The notes: generated by a model from the letters alone, not told the origin. 64,000 bases of DNA from Thiomonas arsenitoxydans (GCF_000253115.1 NC_014145.1:1984001-2048000), one strand, 5' to 3'. Positions 1-11,422 are shown, counted from the first letter of the stretch. Made by a program: numbers and translations.

Positions 1-1
1 G

Positions 2-109
2 GTCGGCGTCATCGTACGCATCAACCAGCTCACCGCAAGCATCGACTGCGACAGCGGCGAATCCTGGCGCGTCGGGTTCCATCTGCTACGCCACATCGTC
101 GACATCTGA
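2..109 (+). CDS. C-terminal 35 residues of an unrecognised protein (cut by window edge)
   Basis: An open frame enters from the left edge and stops with TGA at 107-109. The visible end has a basic and hydrophobic pattern (VIVRINQLTASIDC...WRVGFHLLRHIVDI) that looks like a small beta-barrel (KOW/SH3-like) tail, but I do not recognise the family. The next genes are truncated Fic and IS fragments, so this is probably the last gene of an accessory segment. Confidence 0.5.
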   Translation, partial: VGVIVRINQLTASIDCDSGESWRVGFHLLRHIVDI

Positions 110-214
110 ACCCCCATCACGGGCCCCGCCGCCCGTCAAGAACGGGGATCGCTGGACGCTTACGGTGCGGCGTCCTGGCCAGGATGGTTGGAGGCCGTCC
201 AACGGCATGGGCAC

Positions 215-472
215 TCATGGCCGCCTGTGTTCGGCTCGATGCGTCGCCCCCGTTGGGTGCGCCTGCAGATCCTTCAGCTGCTGAGCCTGCGCGGCATTCG
301 CCGCGGCCAGGTTGGCGATCTGACGCGTGTCCTGGATGTACATCCGTGTCCAGAACACGGAGACAAACAGGCCGATGACAATCGCTCCAGCGACCCAGGT
401 CCATTTGAATGCCTTGACAAGGCCAACCAGATTCGTGACCCGTTCGAGCAGTCCTTCTTCATGATGGTGCAC
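215..472 (-). CDS. Small single-pass membrane protein, possibly truncated at its N terminus
   Basis: This 85-residue frame has one clear membrane segment (about residues 25-42, VAGAIVIGLFVSVFW), then a Gln/Ala-rich amphipathic stretch and a Pro/Arg tail. Its first 17 codons overlap, on the opposite strand, codons that encode conserved Fic residues. The annotated start is therefore doubtful, and the original 5' end may have been lost at a junction near 420-470. No function can be assigned. Confidence 0.35.
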   Translation of the reverse strand: MHHHEEGLLERVTNLVGLVKAFKWTWVAGAIVIGLFVSVFWTRMYIQDTRQIANLAAANAAQAQQLKDLQAHPTGATHRAEHRRP

Positions 473-964
473 TTGCCCTACCTGCAGCCCTTTGCCGACA
501 TCAATAAACGCACCTCGCGACTGGCCGCAAATCTGCCGCTGTTCCGCGCCAACCTCTGTCCGCTGACCTTCCTGGACGTCCCGGAGCAGGCCTACAGCCG
601 CGCCACCCTCGGCGTGTACGAAATGACCAGAGTGGAGTTGCTGCGTGACCTTTACGTCTGGGCCTACGAACGCTCAACGCAGGAATATCTGGCTATCAAG
701 CAAGACCTGGCGGAGCCCGACCCCCTTCGCTTGGCCTGGCGTGACTTCATCAAGCAGACCATCCGCGCGGTCATCACGCATCCGGAACTTGACCCGCTCT
801 CCAGCATTCAACGGTCCGTGGCAGAACGTGTTCCGGAGCAAGAGCAGCCAGACGTGCAGGCACTGATCGTCGAAGAGCTGCGTCGGCTGCACGAAGGTGT
901 GCTGGCGCGCTATGGTTTACGGCCGTCTGAGTACGCGGCGTGGAGGGCGCTGCATGGGCATTGA
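419..964 (+). pseudogene. Fic-family protein, C-terminal portion only
   Basis: From about 419 the frame reads as the second half of a Fic-domain protein (AMPylase superfamily). It shows the helix before the active loop (DPFEQSFFMMVHLPYLQPF), a variant Fic loop QPFADINKRTSR in place of HPFxDGNGRTxR, and the usual following segment ending YERSTQEY...EPDPLRLAWRDF. The frame is open further upstream to 188, but that part does not look Fic-like and runs over an opposite-strand gene. I read this as a 5'-truncated gene. The catalytic His of the motif is replaced by Gln. Confidence 0.6.
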
Positions 965-965
965 C

Positions 966-987
966 GGACGCGGGTTCAATTCCGCAA
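966..987 (+). other. T-arm-like sequence resembling the 3' end of ssrA/tRNA (possible attachment-site remnant)
   Basis: The stretch contains GCGG-GTTCAATT-CCGC, a T-arm-like stem-loop preceded by GGAC, as at tmRNA 3' ends. An opposite-strand T-arm-like GGTTCGATTCCC follows at about 991-1002. No complete tRNA or tmRNA can be folded around either. Integrases often target such 3' ends, so a displaced attachment site is possible. This is inference only. Confidence 0.25.
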
Positions 988-1196
988 ATGGGAATCGAAC
1001 CGGGCCCGCTGCCCGCAAGGTTGATGGCCCAGCAGTGGCCGACCGTTTGCCGTGAAAACCGCAGAAATGCCCCGAAATTGGCCTGTCAAGCCCTGCTTTT
1101 CACTGGAATCCGCAGGGATCCGCAACTTGCCGAGACCTCGGTTTCGCGTTCATTCAACGCGGTTTGGGACCGGCTACCACCCCACCACCATTAAAC

Positions 1197-1229
1197 AAGC
1201 CTAAGTGATTGATTCACTTAGGCTTTTTT
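1197..1229 (+). terminator. Rho-independent terminator
   Basis: A perfect 12-bp stem (1197-1208 with 1214-1225) encloses the loop TTGAT and is followed by a run of T. It has no obvious intact gene directly upstream. The stretch 965-1196 shows no gene. Confidence 0.75.
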
Positions 1230-1307
1230 CTTTTCATCAGTCGTCTGCCCACAGGAATGTCCACAAAGGCGTATTGTCCGCGCGCCTGTTGCCTGCGCGC
1301 AACAACG

Positions 1308-1843
1308 GTAAGCGTCCCGCCAACCCCTCTTGACACCCGAAGTGAAGGTCAGGTGCTGAGTGCAGGGGGATTGGTATTCGCCCAGTTGTGCGGCAGCAAT
1401 TCGCCCAGACGGCTGTTGGGCCAGGTGGGCAGCTTCGTCAGCACATCCTTGAGATAGGCCCAGGGGTCGACCTCGCACAGCTTGGCCGATTCGATCAGCG
1501 TCATGAGCACGGCGGCTCGGCGGCCGGCCTGGGGCGAGCCCACGAAGAGCCAATTCTTACGGCCCAGGGCGAGAGGCCGAATCGCGTTTTCCACCGCGTT
1601 GTTATCGATCGGCACGCGCCCATCGGTGGCAAACACACACAACGCCCGCCACCGGCCCAGCGCATAGTCGATGGCCCGCGCCGTGGCGTCGGCCTTGGCC
1701 AAGAGCGAGCGCTGCCCGATCAGCCAGGCGTGCAAGGCCTCGAGCAGGGGTTGGCTTTGGCGCTGGCGCAGCGCGGTGCGCCCATCGGGCGGATGCTCCT
1801 GAAGGGTCTGCTCAATGGCATACAAGGCTTTGATGCGCTTAAG
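1308..1843 (-). mobile_element. IS66-family remnant (tnpC 3' end plus terminal repeat)
   Basis: Position 1308 begins GTAAGCG, the characteristic terminal sequence of IS66-family elements. The sequence then holds the C-terminal part of the IS66 transposase. The remnant ends exactly where the IS21 inverted repeat begins (1844). The rest of IS66 is not found on the far side of the IS21 element, so the remainder was deleted or recombined away. Confidence 0.75.
1349..1843 (-). pseudogene. IS66 transposase TnpC, C-terminal fragment
   Basis: About 165 residues match the IS66 TnpC C-terminal half: RIKALYAIEQ, the region DGRVPIDNNAVENAIRPLALGRKNWLFVG with the E of the catalytic triad, the segment AVLMTLIESAKLCEVDPWAYL, and the tail LPHNWA. 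The first two catalytic Asp residues and the zinc-finger region are missing. Upstream codons up to 2044 are IS21 terminal sequence read in frame, not IS66 protein. It is non-functional as a transposase. Confidence 0.8.
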
Positions 1844-2652
1844 TGTTCGTGCCGATGGAATTTTGACCCACCGTGCCGATTCAATTTTGACCCGGGGTCT
1901 AAGGCCGACTGCGTCGCAGTCGGGTGTGGATAAGTCTACGGTTTTTGCGTGGGGTTGGCTCCTGGTGGGTGGGTTTGGATCCTTGGGGCAAGCTGCGTCG
2001 GGCGTAGCCCAGAGCGGCTTGCCCCAAGGGCTTGTGGGGGTCAAAGCGGTGTCTCGGGCTCAGCGGGCTGGGGTGCCTGTGCTGTGCCCGAACGCCTTTG
2101 CTCCCGCGCCTTGATGCGGGTCTTGGCGGTTTCCGTGCTGTGACGGAAGCGGTAGCTCTCGTTCCCGGTTTCCAGAATGTGGCAGTGGTGTGTGAGCCGG
2201 TCGAGCAAGGCGGTGGTCATCTTCGCATCGATGAACACGCTGGACCACTCGCCGAAGGCCAGATTGGTCGTGATCAGCACGCTGGTGTGCTCGTAGAGCT
2301 TGGACAGCAGATGGAACAACAAAGCCCCGCCCGCCTGACTGAAGGGCAGATACCCCAGCTCATCGAGAATGACCAAGTCCATACGCAAGAGGCTTGCCGC
2401 AATCCGCCCGGCTTTGCCCTGCGCCTTCTCCTGCTCCAGCGCGTTGACCAGATCGACGGTGGAGTAAAACCGCACCCGCTTGCCGTGCTGCGTGATGCCC
2501 GCCACGCCGATGGCCGTGCCCAGATGGCTCTTTCCCGTGCCGGGCCCGCCCACCAGCACGACGTTGTGCGCGGCTTCGGTAAAGGCCATGCTGGCGAGTT
2601 GCCCCACCAGCGTGCGATCAACCCTTGAGGCATCAAAGTCAAACCCCGCTAG

Positions 2653-4191
2653 GAGTGTGGGCGGCAGAAGGTTGTTGAGGTCGACGTAGGACGGTGGGCG
2701 TGCGTTAATACGGCATGCCCACTAGTTACCGCCCCTATGAGCCGGACCAGGTGATGCTGCTGCCGGCGGCGCCGCAGGACTGGCTGCCGCCGGGTCACCT
2801 GGCTTACTTCATCCACGACACGATTGACACGCTGGACCTGAGCGCGTTCTACGCGCGCTATGAGGGTGGCGGAGCGCGCAACCAGCCCTTCCATCCGGCG
2901 ATGATGGTCAAGGTTCTGGTGTACGGCTACGCCACCGGGGTGTTCAGCTCGCGCAAGATCGAGCGCCGGCTGCACGAGGACCTGGCGTTCCGGATGCTGG
3001 CAGCAGGGAACTTCCCCAAGCACCGCACGATCCGGGATTTCCGTGCGCTGCACCTCCAGGAATTCTCGGACCTGTTCGTGCAGGTCGTGCGCCTGGCGCG
3101 CGAGATGGGTCTGGTCAAGCTGGGCACGGTGGCCATCGACGGCACCAAGGTCAAGGCCAACGCGAGCCGCCACAAGGCCATGAGCTATGCGCGCATGCAG
3201 CACACCGAGGTCGAACTGAAAAAGCAGATCGACGCGCTGCTGGCGCGCGCCAAGGCCACCGACGAGGCCGAGGCGCAGGAGCCCGAACTCGACATCCCGG
3301 CCGAGATCGAGCGGCGCGAGGCGCGACTCGATGCGATCCGGCAGGCGCGCCAGCGGCTGGAACAGCGTCAGCGTGAAGCCGACGCGCAGCGTGGTCGCAG
3401 TGACGATGATGATCGCCGTCCCCGGGGGCCGGATGGGAAGCCGCGGCGCGGTGCGCGGTTCAAGCGCGACTTCGGCGTGCCCGAAGACAAGGCGCAGGAG
3501 AACTTCACCGACCCGGACAGCCGCATCATGAAGCGCGCCGGCGGCGGCTTCGACCCCAGCTACAACGCGCAGACGGCGGTGGACGAGGCTGCGCACATCA
3601 TCGTGGCTGCGGAACTGGACAACACGGCACCCGATGCCAACTGGCTGCTGCCGATGATCGATGCGATCCAGGAGAACCTGGGCGCGCTGCCCGCGCTGGG
3701 TCTGGCCGACGCGGGCTATCGCAGCGAGGACAACCTGCGCGATGCGCCGATCGATCTGGTTGTGGCCTTGGGGCGCGAAGGCAAGCAGCACGCGGCCATC
3801 GATGCCGCGCGGCTGCCGCACACCGCGGCCATGGCCGCGAAGATGCAGACCGCCGCGGGACGCGCCGCCTATCGCAAGCGCAAGTGGATCGCCGAGCCGC
3901 CCAACGGCTGGATCAAGAGCGTGCTGGGGTTCCGCCAGTTCAGCCTGCGCGGCCTTGAGCGTGTACGCGCCGAGTGGAAACTCGTCTGCGCAGCACTGAA
4001 CCTCCGGCGGATGGCCTCGTTGGTTCCCGCCTGAACAGAAATGGGGGCACAGGCCGCCCCGCACAACACGCCCGCTGCTGCCCTCTCGGGGGCGTGAGAC
4101 GACCGGCCATGCCGACCGTGCCCGAAAAACAGTCCGCTCGCCCAGCATCGGCGCTCCGGCACAGGTTCACGGAATTCTGCCGCCCAGACTC
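2653..4191 (+). mobile_element. IS1182-family insertion sequence, intact, with CTAG target duplication
   Basis: The imperfect terminal repeats GAGTNTGGGCGGCAGAA (16 of 17 matching) start at 2653 and, inverted, end at 4191. The 4-bp palindrome CTAG directly flanks both ends (2649-2652 and 4192-4195) and occurs once in the restored istB frame, so it is a target duplication. The element is 1,539 bp with a single full-length transposase gene. Its intact state and clean ends point to a recent insertion. Confidence 0.88.
2715..4034 (+). CDS. IS1182-family (IS5-like DDE) transposase
   Basis: The 439-residue transposase has an N-terminal DUF772-type domain (residues about 10-120, [47 protein letters not shown]). 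The first catalytic Asp is in [14 protein letters not shown] long charged coiled-coil insertion (about 165-240) follows, then the second Asp in [13 protein letters not shown] and the late Glu region [31 protein letters not shown]. It cuts and joins its own terminal repeats. Full length with no frame damage, so probably active. A long opposite-strand frame over it is a shadow. Confidence 0.9.
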   Translation: MPTSYRPYEPDQVMLLPAAPQDWLPPGHLAYFIHDTIDTLDLSAFYARYEGGGARNQPFHPAMMVKVLVYGYATGVFSSRKIERRLHEDLAFRMLAAGNFPKHRTIRDFRALHLQEFSDLFVQVVRLAREMGLVKLGTVAIDGTKVKANASRHKAMSYARMQHTEVELKKQIDALLARAKATDEAEAQEPELDIPAEIERREARLDAIRQARQRLEQRQREADAQRGRSDDDDRRPRGPDGKPRRGARFKRDFGVPEDKAQENFTDPDSRIMKRAGGGFDPSYNAQTAVDEAAHIIVAAELDNTAPDANWLLPMIDAIQENLGALPALGLADAGYRSEDNLRDAPIDLVVALGREGKQHAAIDAARLPHTAAMAAKMQTAAGRAAYRKRKWIAEPPNGWIKSVLGFRQFSLRGLERVRAEWKLVCAALNLRRMASLVPA

Positions 4192-4394
4192 CTAGATCGC
4201 GGTGCACCGGGAAGCGGGCCGAGAGGATTTGATGGCGTACCGAGCGCACGGCGCGATCTTCCTGCTCGGCCTGCAGCAAATGCTCGACGAGCCACTGCGC
4301 GGCATCCAGCCTGGCGTTCGTCCCCAGACCTTGCAAATCGGCCCAGGCGCCGGCCATGCCGTGCAGCCGCAACGCCTTGAGTTCCGCAATGACC

Positions 4395-5924
4395 TCACGC
4401 ATGATCTCGCTCCTCGTCAGTCACCCGCAGGCGGTCATAGCGGGCCGTGTCGGCGCGGGGTGGATCGGCCATCGTCAAGGCCGTGGTCACTTGGGCGGGC
4501 TGGGGGCCGGTCTGCAAGCGCCCCATCACGTTGACCACATGCTCCACGCTGATGCGCCCGGACGGGGCCGTGGCTTCCAGCACCAGCGCAGCGGCCACCA
4601 GGACCGCCTCCAGCCCGGATGCGGGCACCAGCGCCAGCACCTGGGCCATGAGCCGGTCGCCCCCGTCTTGCCGCAGCAGCGCCTGGCGCAGTTGCTGCAA
4701 GGGCTGGGGCAGATCGGCAAACGGCGCGCCGTTGCGCAACGCCCCGGGTTTGCGTTGAATCAGCGGCACATAGTGCTGCCAGTCGTAGGTGGTCTGTCCC
4801 CGGTTGGCCAGCCGCGCATGGCGGGCCACACACACGCCGTCATGCACCACGACCACCTCGGTGGGATACACCCGGGTGCTCACCCGCCGCCCGGCGAGTT
4901 CACAGGGCACGGAGTAACGATTGCCAGCCATGGCCACCAGACAGGTGCTGCTGACCTTGACCGTGTTGTCCACATAGCCGTCGAACGCTGTGGGCATGGG
5001 CATGAGGTGCGGCTGCTCGTGCTCGAGCATCTCGGCCACGGTGAACTGGCTGAACTCGGGATGGAAGATCTCCTGCCACAAGCCACGGCAGCGCATGGCC
5101 AGCCAGGCATTGAGTTCGGCAAAGGAGCGCCAGGGCGTCGACAGGGCCTCAATCCACACACGTCGCCTGCTGTCCTGGACGTTCTTCTCCACCACCCCCT
5201 TCTCCCAACCGGAAGCGACGTTGCAGAAGTCGGGGTCGAACAGGTAGTGGCTGCACATCGCCGCAAAGCGCGCGTTGACGTCGCGCTTCTTGCGCGGGTG
5301 CACTTTGTCGACGGCTGTCTTCATGTTGTCATAGATGCCGCGATGCGGCACTCCGCCGAAGGCGGCAAACGCCTGGGTATGGGCGTCAAACAGCATCTCG
5401 TGACCTTGGCTGGGATAGGCCCCCAGCCAGAAGGCACGGCTGGCGCACAGCTTGACGTGGGCAACCTGCACGCGGTACGGCACGCCGCCCACCACCATGC
5501 TCTCTTCACTCCAGTCGAACTGGAAGGCTTCGCCCAGCGCAAACGTCAAGGGCACGAAGGCGTGCACAGCGCTCGTGCCATCGGCCTGTCGCCAAGCGCG
5601 CAGTAAATCGGTGACGCGGCTGTAGGCGCCGTCATAGCCTTGTCGCTTCAACTCGGCATGCAATGCCCTGGCCGTGCGCCGCTGCGCTTTAGGACGCTGC
5701 GCATCAATGGCCACGGCCTGCCGGAGCCACTCCACATAGGGCGCGAGCTTGCGCGAGGGTTGTGTTCGCCGCGCCGCGTACCGCGGTACGACATCGCCCG
5801 GCTGGCGTAGCCAGGTACGCACCGTGTTGCGCGACAGCCCCGTACTGCGGGCAATCTCTCGAACGGATTTGTTCTGGCGGAAATGCATCCGCCGGATCTT
5901 GCCAATCATGTCCATGGTGATCAC
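4395..5924 (-). CDS. istA: IS21-family transposase IstA
   Basis: The 509-residue protein has an N-terminal helix-turn-helix (residues 1-45, REIARSTGLSRNTVRTWL). The integrase core has catalytic residues visible as D in FQFDWSEE, D in GIYDNMKTAVDKV and E in GWEKGVVEKNVQ. A C-terminal beta-rich region (YSVPCELAGRRVSTRVY) follows. IstA catalyses IS21 transposition together with IstB, whose gene overlaps its stop codon. IstA itself looks intact, but because istB is split the element probably cannot transpose alone unless a second copy supplies IstB. Confidence 0.92.
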   Translation of the reverse strand: MITMDMIGKIRRMHFRQNKSVREIARSTGLSRNTVRTWLRQPGDVVPRYAARRTQPSRKLAPYVEWLRQAVAIDAQRPKAQRRTARALHAELKRQGYDGAYSRVTDLLRAWRQADGTSAVHAFVPLTFALGEAFQFDWSEESMVVGGVPYRVQVAHVKLCASRAFWLGAYPSQGHEMLFDAHTQAFAAFGGVPHRGIYDNMKTAVDKVHPRKKRDVNARFAAMCSHYLFDPDFCNVASGWEKGVVEKNVQDSRRRVWIEALSTPWRSFAELNAWLAMRCRGLWQEIFHPEFSQFTVAEMLEHEQPHLMPMPTAFDGYVDNTVKVSSTCLVAMAGNRYSVPCELAGRRVSTRVYPTEVVVVHDGVCVARHARLANRGQTTYDWQHYVPLIQRKPGALRNGAPFADLPQPLQQLRQALLRQDGGDRLMAQVLALVPASGLEAVLVAAALVLEATAPSGRISVEHVVNVMGRLQTGPQPAQVTTALTMADPPRADTARYDRLRVTDEERDHA

Positions 5925-6030
5925 TCCTGCTCCCCGTGCCTAAAAAAGCAGCAGGGTAGGTGGAACACCCGGGTCAATTTTGCGTCGGCATAACCTTCAA
6001 AAGTGGGTCAATTTTCGTTCGGCACGAACA

Positions 6031-6725
6031 GTGCTGCGTTACCGCCAGGCCTTGCGCGTCGGCTTCGACCAGGTGAACCAGAGCGGTCTGCTCACCGCCA
6101 ACCACATCATCCAGATCCAGGCCGAGCTGGAACAGAACAACGCCGGTATCCGCAAACTGCCGGGAACAGCCTTGAAGGACGGCGCCGGACAGACGGTCTA
6201 CACCCCGCCGCAAGACCCGAACGACATCATCGCGCTCATGCGCGACCTCGAACGCTTCATCAATGACGACGAACTGTTCGCCGCCGACCCGCTCATCAAA
6301 ATGGCGCTGATCCACCACCAGTTCGAGAGCATCCACCCGTTCTACGACAGCAACGGCCGCACCGGGCGCATCATCAACGTCCTCTACTTGGTCAAGGAAG
6401 GTCTGCTCGACATCCCCGTGCTCTACCTGAGCCGCTATATCGTGCGCACCAAGCCGGACTACTACCGCCTGCTGCAAACCGTGCGCGAGCACGACACCTG
6501 GGAAGACTGGGTGCTTTACATGCTCGCGGCCATCGAATCGACCGCCAGCGACACCCTCGAAACCATCCACGCCATCAAGGCCGCGCTGATGGATGCCAAA
6601 CACCGCATCCGCGCGCAGTACAAGTTCTACAGCCAGGACTTGATCAACAACCTGTTTACCCACCCCTACACCAAGATCGAGTTCATCGAGCGCGACCTGA
6701 ACGTGTCGCGGCTCACCGCCACTGA
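6031..6725 (+). pseudogene. Fic-family protein, truncated at both ends
   Basis: Immediately after the IS21 right end the frame reads a Fic protein core: RQALRVGFDQVNQSGLLTANHI, the loop helix MALIHHQFESIHPFYDSNGRTGR with an intact HPFxDxNGRTGR catalytic motif, then ILYLSRYIVRTKPDYYRLLQ. The wHTH region that normally closes such proteins breaks off at NVSRLTATD, where an IS5-type remnant begins. Fic enzymes transfer AMP to target hydroxyls. Here the N terminus is removed by IS21 and the C terminus by the second IS. The motif differs from the Fic fragment at 419-964, so the two pieces are not one gene. Confidence 0.8.
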
Positions 6726-6850
6726 CTGCCAATCATCGCGTCATACCACCCCGCCCCTCGCCTCCTCAGCAGCAGGCGAATGTTGTGAGCAGCGCCGCAC
6801 AGTACCGCATGCCGCTCGTCGCCCAGAACGCCATTGAGGCGATTGCAGCC
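6725..6850 (-). pseudogene. C-terminal remnant of an IS5-type transposase
   Basis: Read on the minus strand, the segment gives CNRLNGVLGDERHAVLCGAAHNIRLLLRR, which matches the conserved tail of IS5-family transposases (R..LKG..GD..HAVLCGAGHNLR.LLR). Only about 40 residues remain, without catalytic motifs. It adjoins the broken Fic gene and accounts for its lost 3' end. Confidence 0.65.
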
Positions 6851-6909
6851 CAAGTTGATTACCTATCTCGCAACTATGTCGGCCAAACGAGCTGCTAGGC
6901 CGCGCCGAC

Positions 6910-6932
6910 TTGTGGGATAAATTGTGGGAATG
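6910..6932 (+). repeat. Tandem TTGTGGGA-type repeats beside tRNA-Ser (possible integrase arm sites)
   Basis: Two spaced TTGTGGGA copies lie 30 nt from the 3' end of tRNA-Ser. They resemble the GGGGGAAT pairs found at both ends of the tRNA-Asp island. They could be the surviving arm-type sites of an element once integrated in tRNA-Ser. The rest of 6851-6963 shows no gene. Confidence 0.4.
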
Positions 6933-6963
6933 TACAGCTAAGTTATTGTTTTTATTAGTATTC

Positions 6964-7053
6964 TGGCGGAAAGGGAGGGATTCGAACCCTCGGTAGGCTT
7001 GCGCCTACGCCTGATTTCGAGTCAGGTACATTCGACCACTCTGCCACCTTTCC
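6964..7053 (-). tRNA. tRNA-Ser (anticodon CGA)
   Basis: The 90-nt minus-strand gene has the acceptor stem GGAAAGG/CCTTTCC, anticodon loop CTCGAAA, a long variable arm typical of serine tRNA, T-loop TTCGAAT and an encoded CCA end at 6964-6966. Its 3' end faces the decayed mobile-element zone, which fits use as an integration site. Confidence 0.95.
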
Positions 7054-7131
7054 GTGGTGTTCGTTGCTATTCGCTTCACAGGTCGCTTCAAACTTGCGAG
7101 CTGTCGTGGTCACGAAAAGCTGATAAGTATA

Positions 7132-9492
<2,361 letters not shown>

Positions 9493-9496
<4 letters not shown>

Positions 9497-9957
9497 AGCA
9501 CGGCGAGAATCTTGACCTCGAAAGTCGTGGGGCAGTCGGCCAGGGGATGGTTGAAATCGAGCAGCAGCGCGTCGCCGGTTTCGTCAATGTCACGCACCAG
9601 TGCGGTGAGCAGACCGGCTTCGCCATCCGCATTGGTCGGCAGACGCAGACGCATCACATCGCCGACCTGCGCCGCAGGCCCGGGATATTCGCGCGCACGT
9701 TCAACCTCCCCGCGCGAAACCCAACGCAGCAAGCCCGGAATGCGCGCGCCAAAAGCTGCGCCCGCAGGCAGATCGAAACGGGTGTGCGTGTTTTCATCGA
9801 GGCCGATGAGCAAGGCCTCCAGCGCCGGGCTGAGTTGCCCCTGTCCCAACGTAAACGTGGCGGGTGTGCCGCCGAAGGTGTTGACCGCATCGACGCCGCC
9901 CGGATCGCTGAGGCGGTAATGCAGGGTGAGATAGGAATCAGGCTGGACGCAAGGCAC
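9493..9957 (-). CDS. fkpB: FKBP-type peptidyl-prolyl cis-trans isomerase (SlpA/FkpB-like)
   Basis: A SlyD/FkpB-like small PPIase: [21 protein letters not shown], then [19 protein letters not shown] (FKBP core) with an inserted-in-flap domain, and the ending FDFNHPLA-type segment [21 protein letters not shown]. It accelerates proline isomerisation during folding in the cytoplasm. The start is uncertain. I chose GTG at 9957 (154 residues) because upstream codons run into the radC promoter region and do not look conserved. It overlaps ispH by 4 nt, so the two are co-translated. Confidence 0.85.
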
Positions 9958-10037
9958 GATGATGGGCGGGCAGGCAAAATAGCTGCTGAAAGCGAGCCGC
10001 AAAGGCGACGTAAACCGCATTTTAGGGGGAACCCTGC

Positions 10038-10718
10038 ATGGCCACACGTATCGCCGATCTACCTGCTGATGCGCGACCGCGCGAAAAATTGCTGGCGCGA
10101 GGTCCGCACGCCCTGGCCGACGCCGAACTGGTCGCCATCGTGCTGCGCACCGGGGTGCGCGGGCAGAGCGCCCTCGATCTGGCCGCCGCCTTGCTCGATC
10201 AGTTTGGCGGCCTGCACGGCCTGCTCAACGCCTCATCCGAGCAACTCCGCAAAATCAAAGGGCTGGGCGCGGCCAAATATGCCGAGATTGCCGCCGTGCT
10301 GGAACTCGCTCGCCGCACCCTGAACGAGCAGATGATGCAGCAACCCCTGCTCGATTCGCCCGCTGCGGTGCGCGACTATTTGCGACTCTGGCTCGGGCCG
10401 CAACCGGTGGAAATTTTCGCGGTGCTGTTTCTCGACAGCCAGCACCAGCTCATCGCCTCGGAAGAGCTTTCTCGCGGCACGCTGGCGAGCACCAGCGTCT
10501 ATCCGCGCGAGGTCGTGAAAGCCGCGCTGCGCCTGAACGCCGGTGCGCTGATTCTGGCGCACAACCATCCCAGCGGTCTGGCCGAGCCGTCCGCTGCCGA
10601 CCGCGCGCTGACGCAAACCCTGAAATCGGCGCTGGCCCTGGTGGATGTGCGCGTGCTCGATCACCTGGTGGTCACCCGGCATAGCGTGGTTTCGTTTGCC
10701 GAACGGGGTCTGTTGTGA
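10038..10718 (+). CDS. radC: RadC family protein (JAB1/MPN domain)
   Basis: The 226-residue RadC family protein has an N-terminal UPF0758 helix-hairpin-helix region ([40 protein letters not shown]). The C-terminal JAMM metalloprotease-like domain has the metal ligands HNHPSG...D (residues about 172-186) and the catalytic-type Glu in EIFAVLFLD. Length is typical. Despite its name its role in DNA repair is not established. Its stop overlaps the GTG start of the Smr gene, so the two are probably one operon, divergent from fkpB. Confidence 0.93.
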   Translation: MATRIADLPADARPREKLLARGPHALADAELVAIVLRTGVRGQSALDLAAALLDQFGGLHGLLNASSEQLRKIKGLGAAKYAEIAAVLELARRTLNEQMMQQPLLDSPAAVRDYLRLWLGPQPVEIFAVLFLDSQHQLIASEELSRGTLASTSVYPREVVKAALRLNAGALILAHNHPSGLAEPSAADRALTQTLKSALALVDVRVLDHLVVTRHSVVSFAERGLL

Positions 10719-11422
10719 AACCCGCCGCGTCTGCGCTCAAGGCAAGCAGCCAGGACGCATTGCGCGACTTGCGCCGACGCCTGCGCCAGCCGCCGCAGCC
10801 TGCGCGCACGAAACCTGGGCCAACTCCACCGCCCATCGCGGCCGCTCCCGCCGCGGCTGTGCCCACCTCCGCAGATCGCGCCCTATTTCGCGCGGCCACT
10901 GCGGGCGCCAAGGTCTTGGGGGCATCGATCCACCCTCCCCCGCCAGGATTGCAGCCCGCGCTGCCCAAACCCATTCCGCACCAATCGCTGCGCGACGAAC
11001 GGTTGGTGCTGTTAGAGGCGATGTCCGACGAACTCGATCTGGATCATTTGCTGGAGACCGACGCCGCCCTATCCTGGCGGAGAGAAGGCGTGGGATCGGA
11101 CACCCTGCGCAAGCTGCGCCGGGGGCACTGGACGATCCAGAACGAAATCGATCTGCACGGTCTGCGCCGCGACGAGGCGCGTGAGGCTCTGGGTCAGTTT
11201 TTACGCACCGCGCTGCAGCGCGAATGGCGCTGCGTGCGGGTGATCCACGGCAAGGGGCTGAGTTCGCCCTTGCGCGAGCCGGTGCTCAAACACAAGGTGA
11301 GAAGCTGGCTGATGCAGCGCGACGAAGTGATGGCCTATGTGCAGGCCCGGCCCAGCGATGGCGGCGCCGGTGCTCTGGTGGTGCTGCTGCGCTCGGCCCG
11401 GCGCACTGAACGCGGCGGTTGA
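10715..11422 (+). CDS. Smr/MutS2-type endonuclease domain protein
   Basis: The 235-residue protein has a low-complexity Pro/Ala/Arg N-terminal half (residues 1-90) and a C-terminal Smr domain: [16 protein letters not shown] (the DLHG motif), [12 protein letters not shown]...[14 protein letters not shown] and a final beta-strand LVVLLR. Smr domains nick DNA or RNA and occur in repair or ribosome-rescue proteins. The GTG start at 10715 overlaps the radC stop, which indicates translational coupling. The small YdaL/SmrB-like family is likely; the exact substrate cannot be read from sequence. Confidence 0.88.
   Translation: MKPAASALKASSQDALRDLRRRLRQPPQPARTKPGPTPPPIAAAPAAAVPTSADRALFRAATAGAKVLGASIHPPPPGLQPALPKPIPHQSLRDERLVLLEAMSDELDLDHLLETDAALSWRREGVGSDTLRKLRRGHWTIQNEIDLHGLRRDEAREALGQFLRTALQREWRCVRVIHGKGLSSPLREPVLKHKVRSWLMQRDEVMAYVQARPSDGGAGALVVLLRSARRTERGG

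Larger units (their letters stand above)
2041..4402 (-). pseudogene. istB: istB, IS21 helper ATPase, split by the IS1182 insertion
   Basis: The 5' part starts at 4402 and reads MREVIAELKALRLHGMAGAW... to FPVHRDL. The 3' part resumes after the nested IS with [23 protein letters not shown] and contains Walker [12 protein letters not shown] and Walker [12 protein letters not shown] before its stop at 2041. Removing 2653-4191 and one CTAG restores one reading frame. istB starts inside the end of istA with an 8-nt overlap, the usual IS21 coupling. IstB regulates target choice and strand transfer by IstA. As it stands the gene is inactivated. Confidence 0.88.
1844..6030 (-). mobile_element. IS21-family element carrying a nested IS1182 insertion
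   Basis: Both ends carry the inverted repeat TGTTCGTGCCGA (left from 1844; right, inverted, ending 6030), each followed by repeated AATTTTGACCC-type subterminal sites as in IS21/IS408-like elements. istA and istB lie on the minus strand. With the 1,539-bp nested element and one CTAG copy removed the element is about 2.64 kb. No target duplication is visible (flanks GCTTAAG versus GTGCTGCG), and the two flanks belong to different genes (IS66 and Fic). This suggests post-insertion recombination. Confidence 0.85.

Noticed and set aside
2649..4148. Long minus-strand frame (499 aa) across the IS1182 element
   Set aside because: It is the antisense shadow of a clear DDE transposase with normal motifs; high GC keeps the opposite strand open.
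6765..6782. A further near-match to the island box (TCAGCAGCAGGCGAATG)
   Set aside because: It lies inside codons of an IS5-type transposase remnant outside the island and is not upstream of any gene; chance match.
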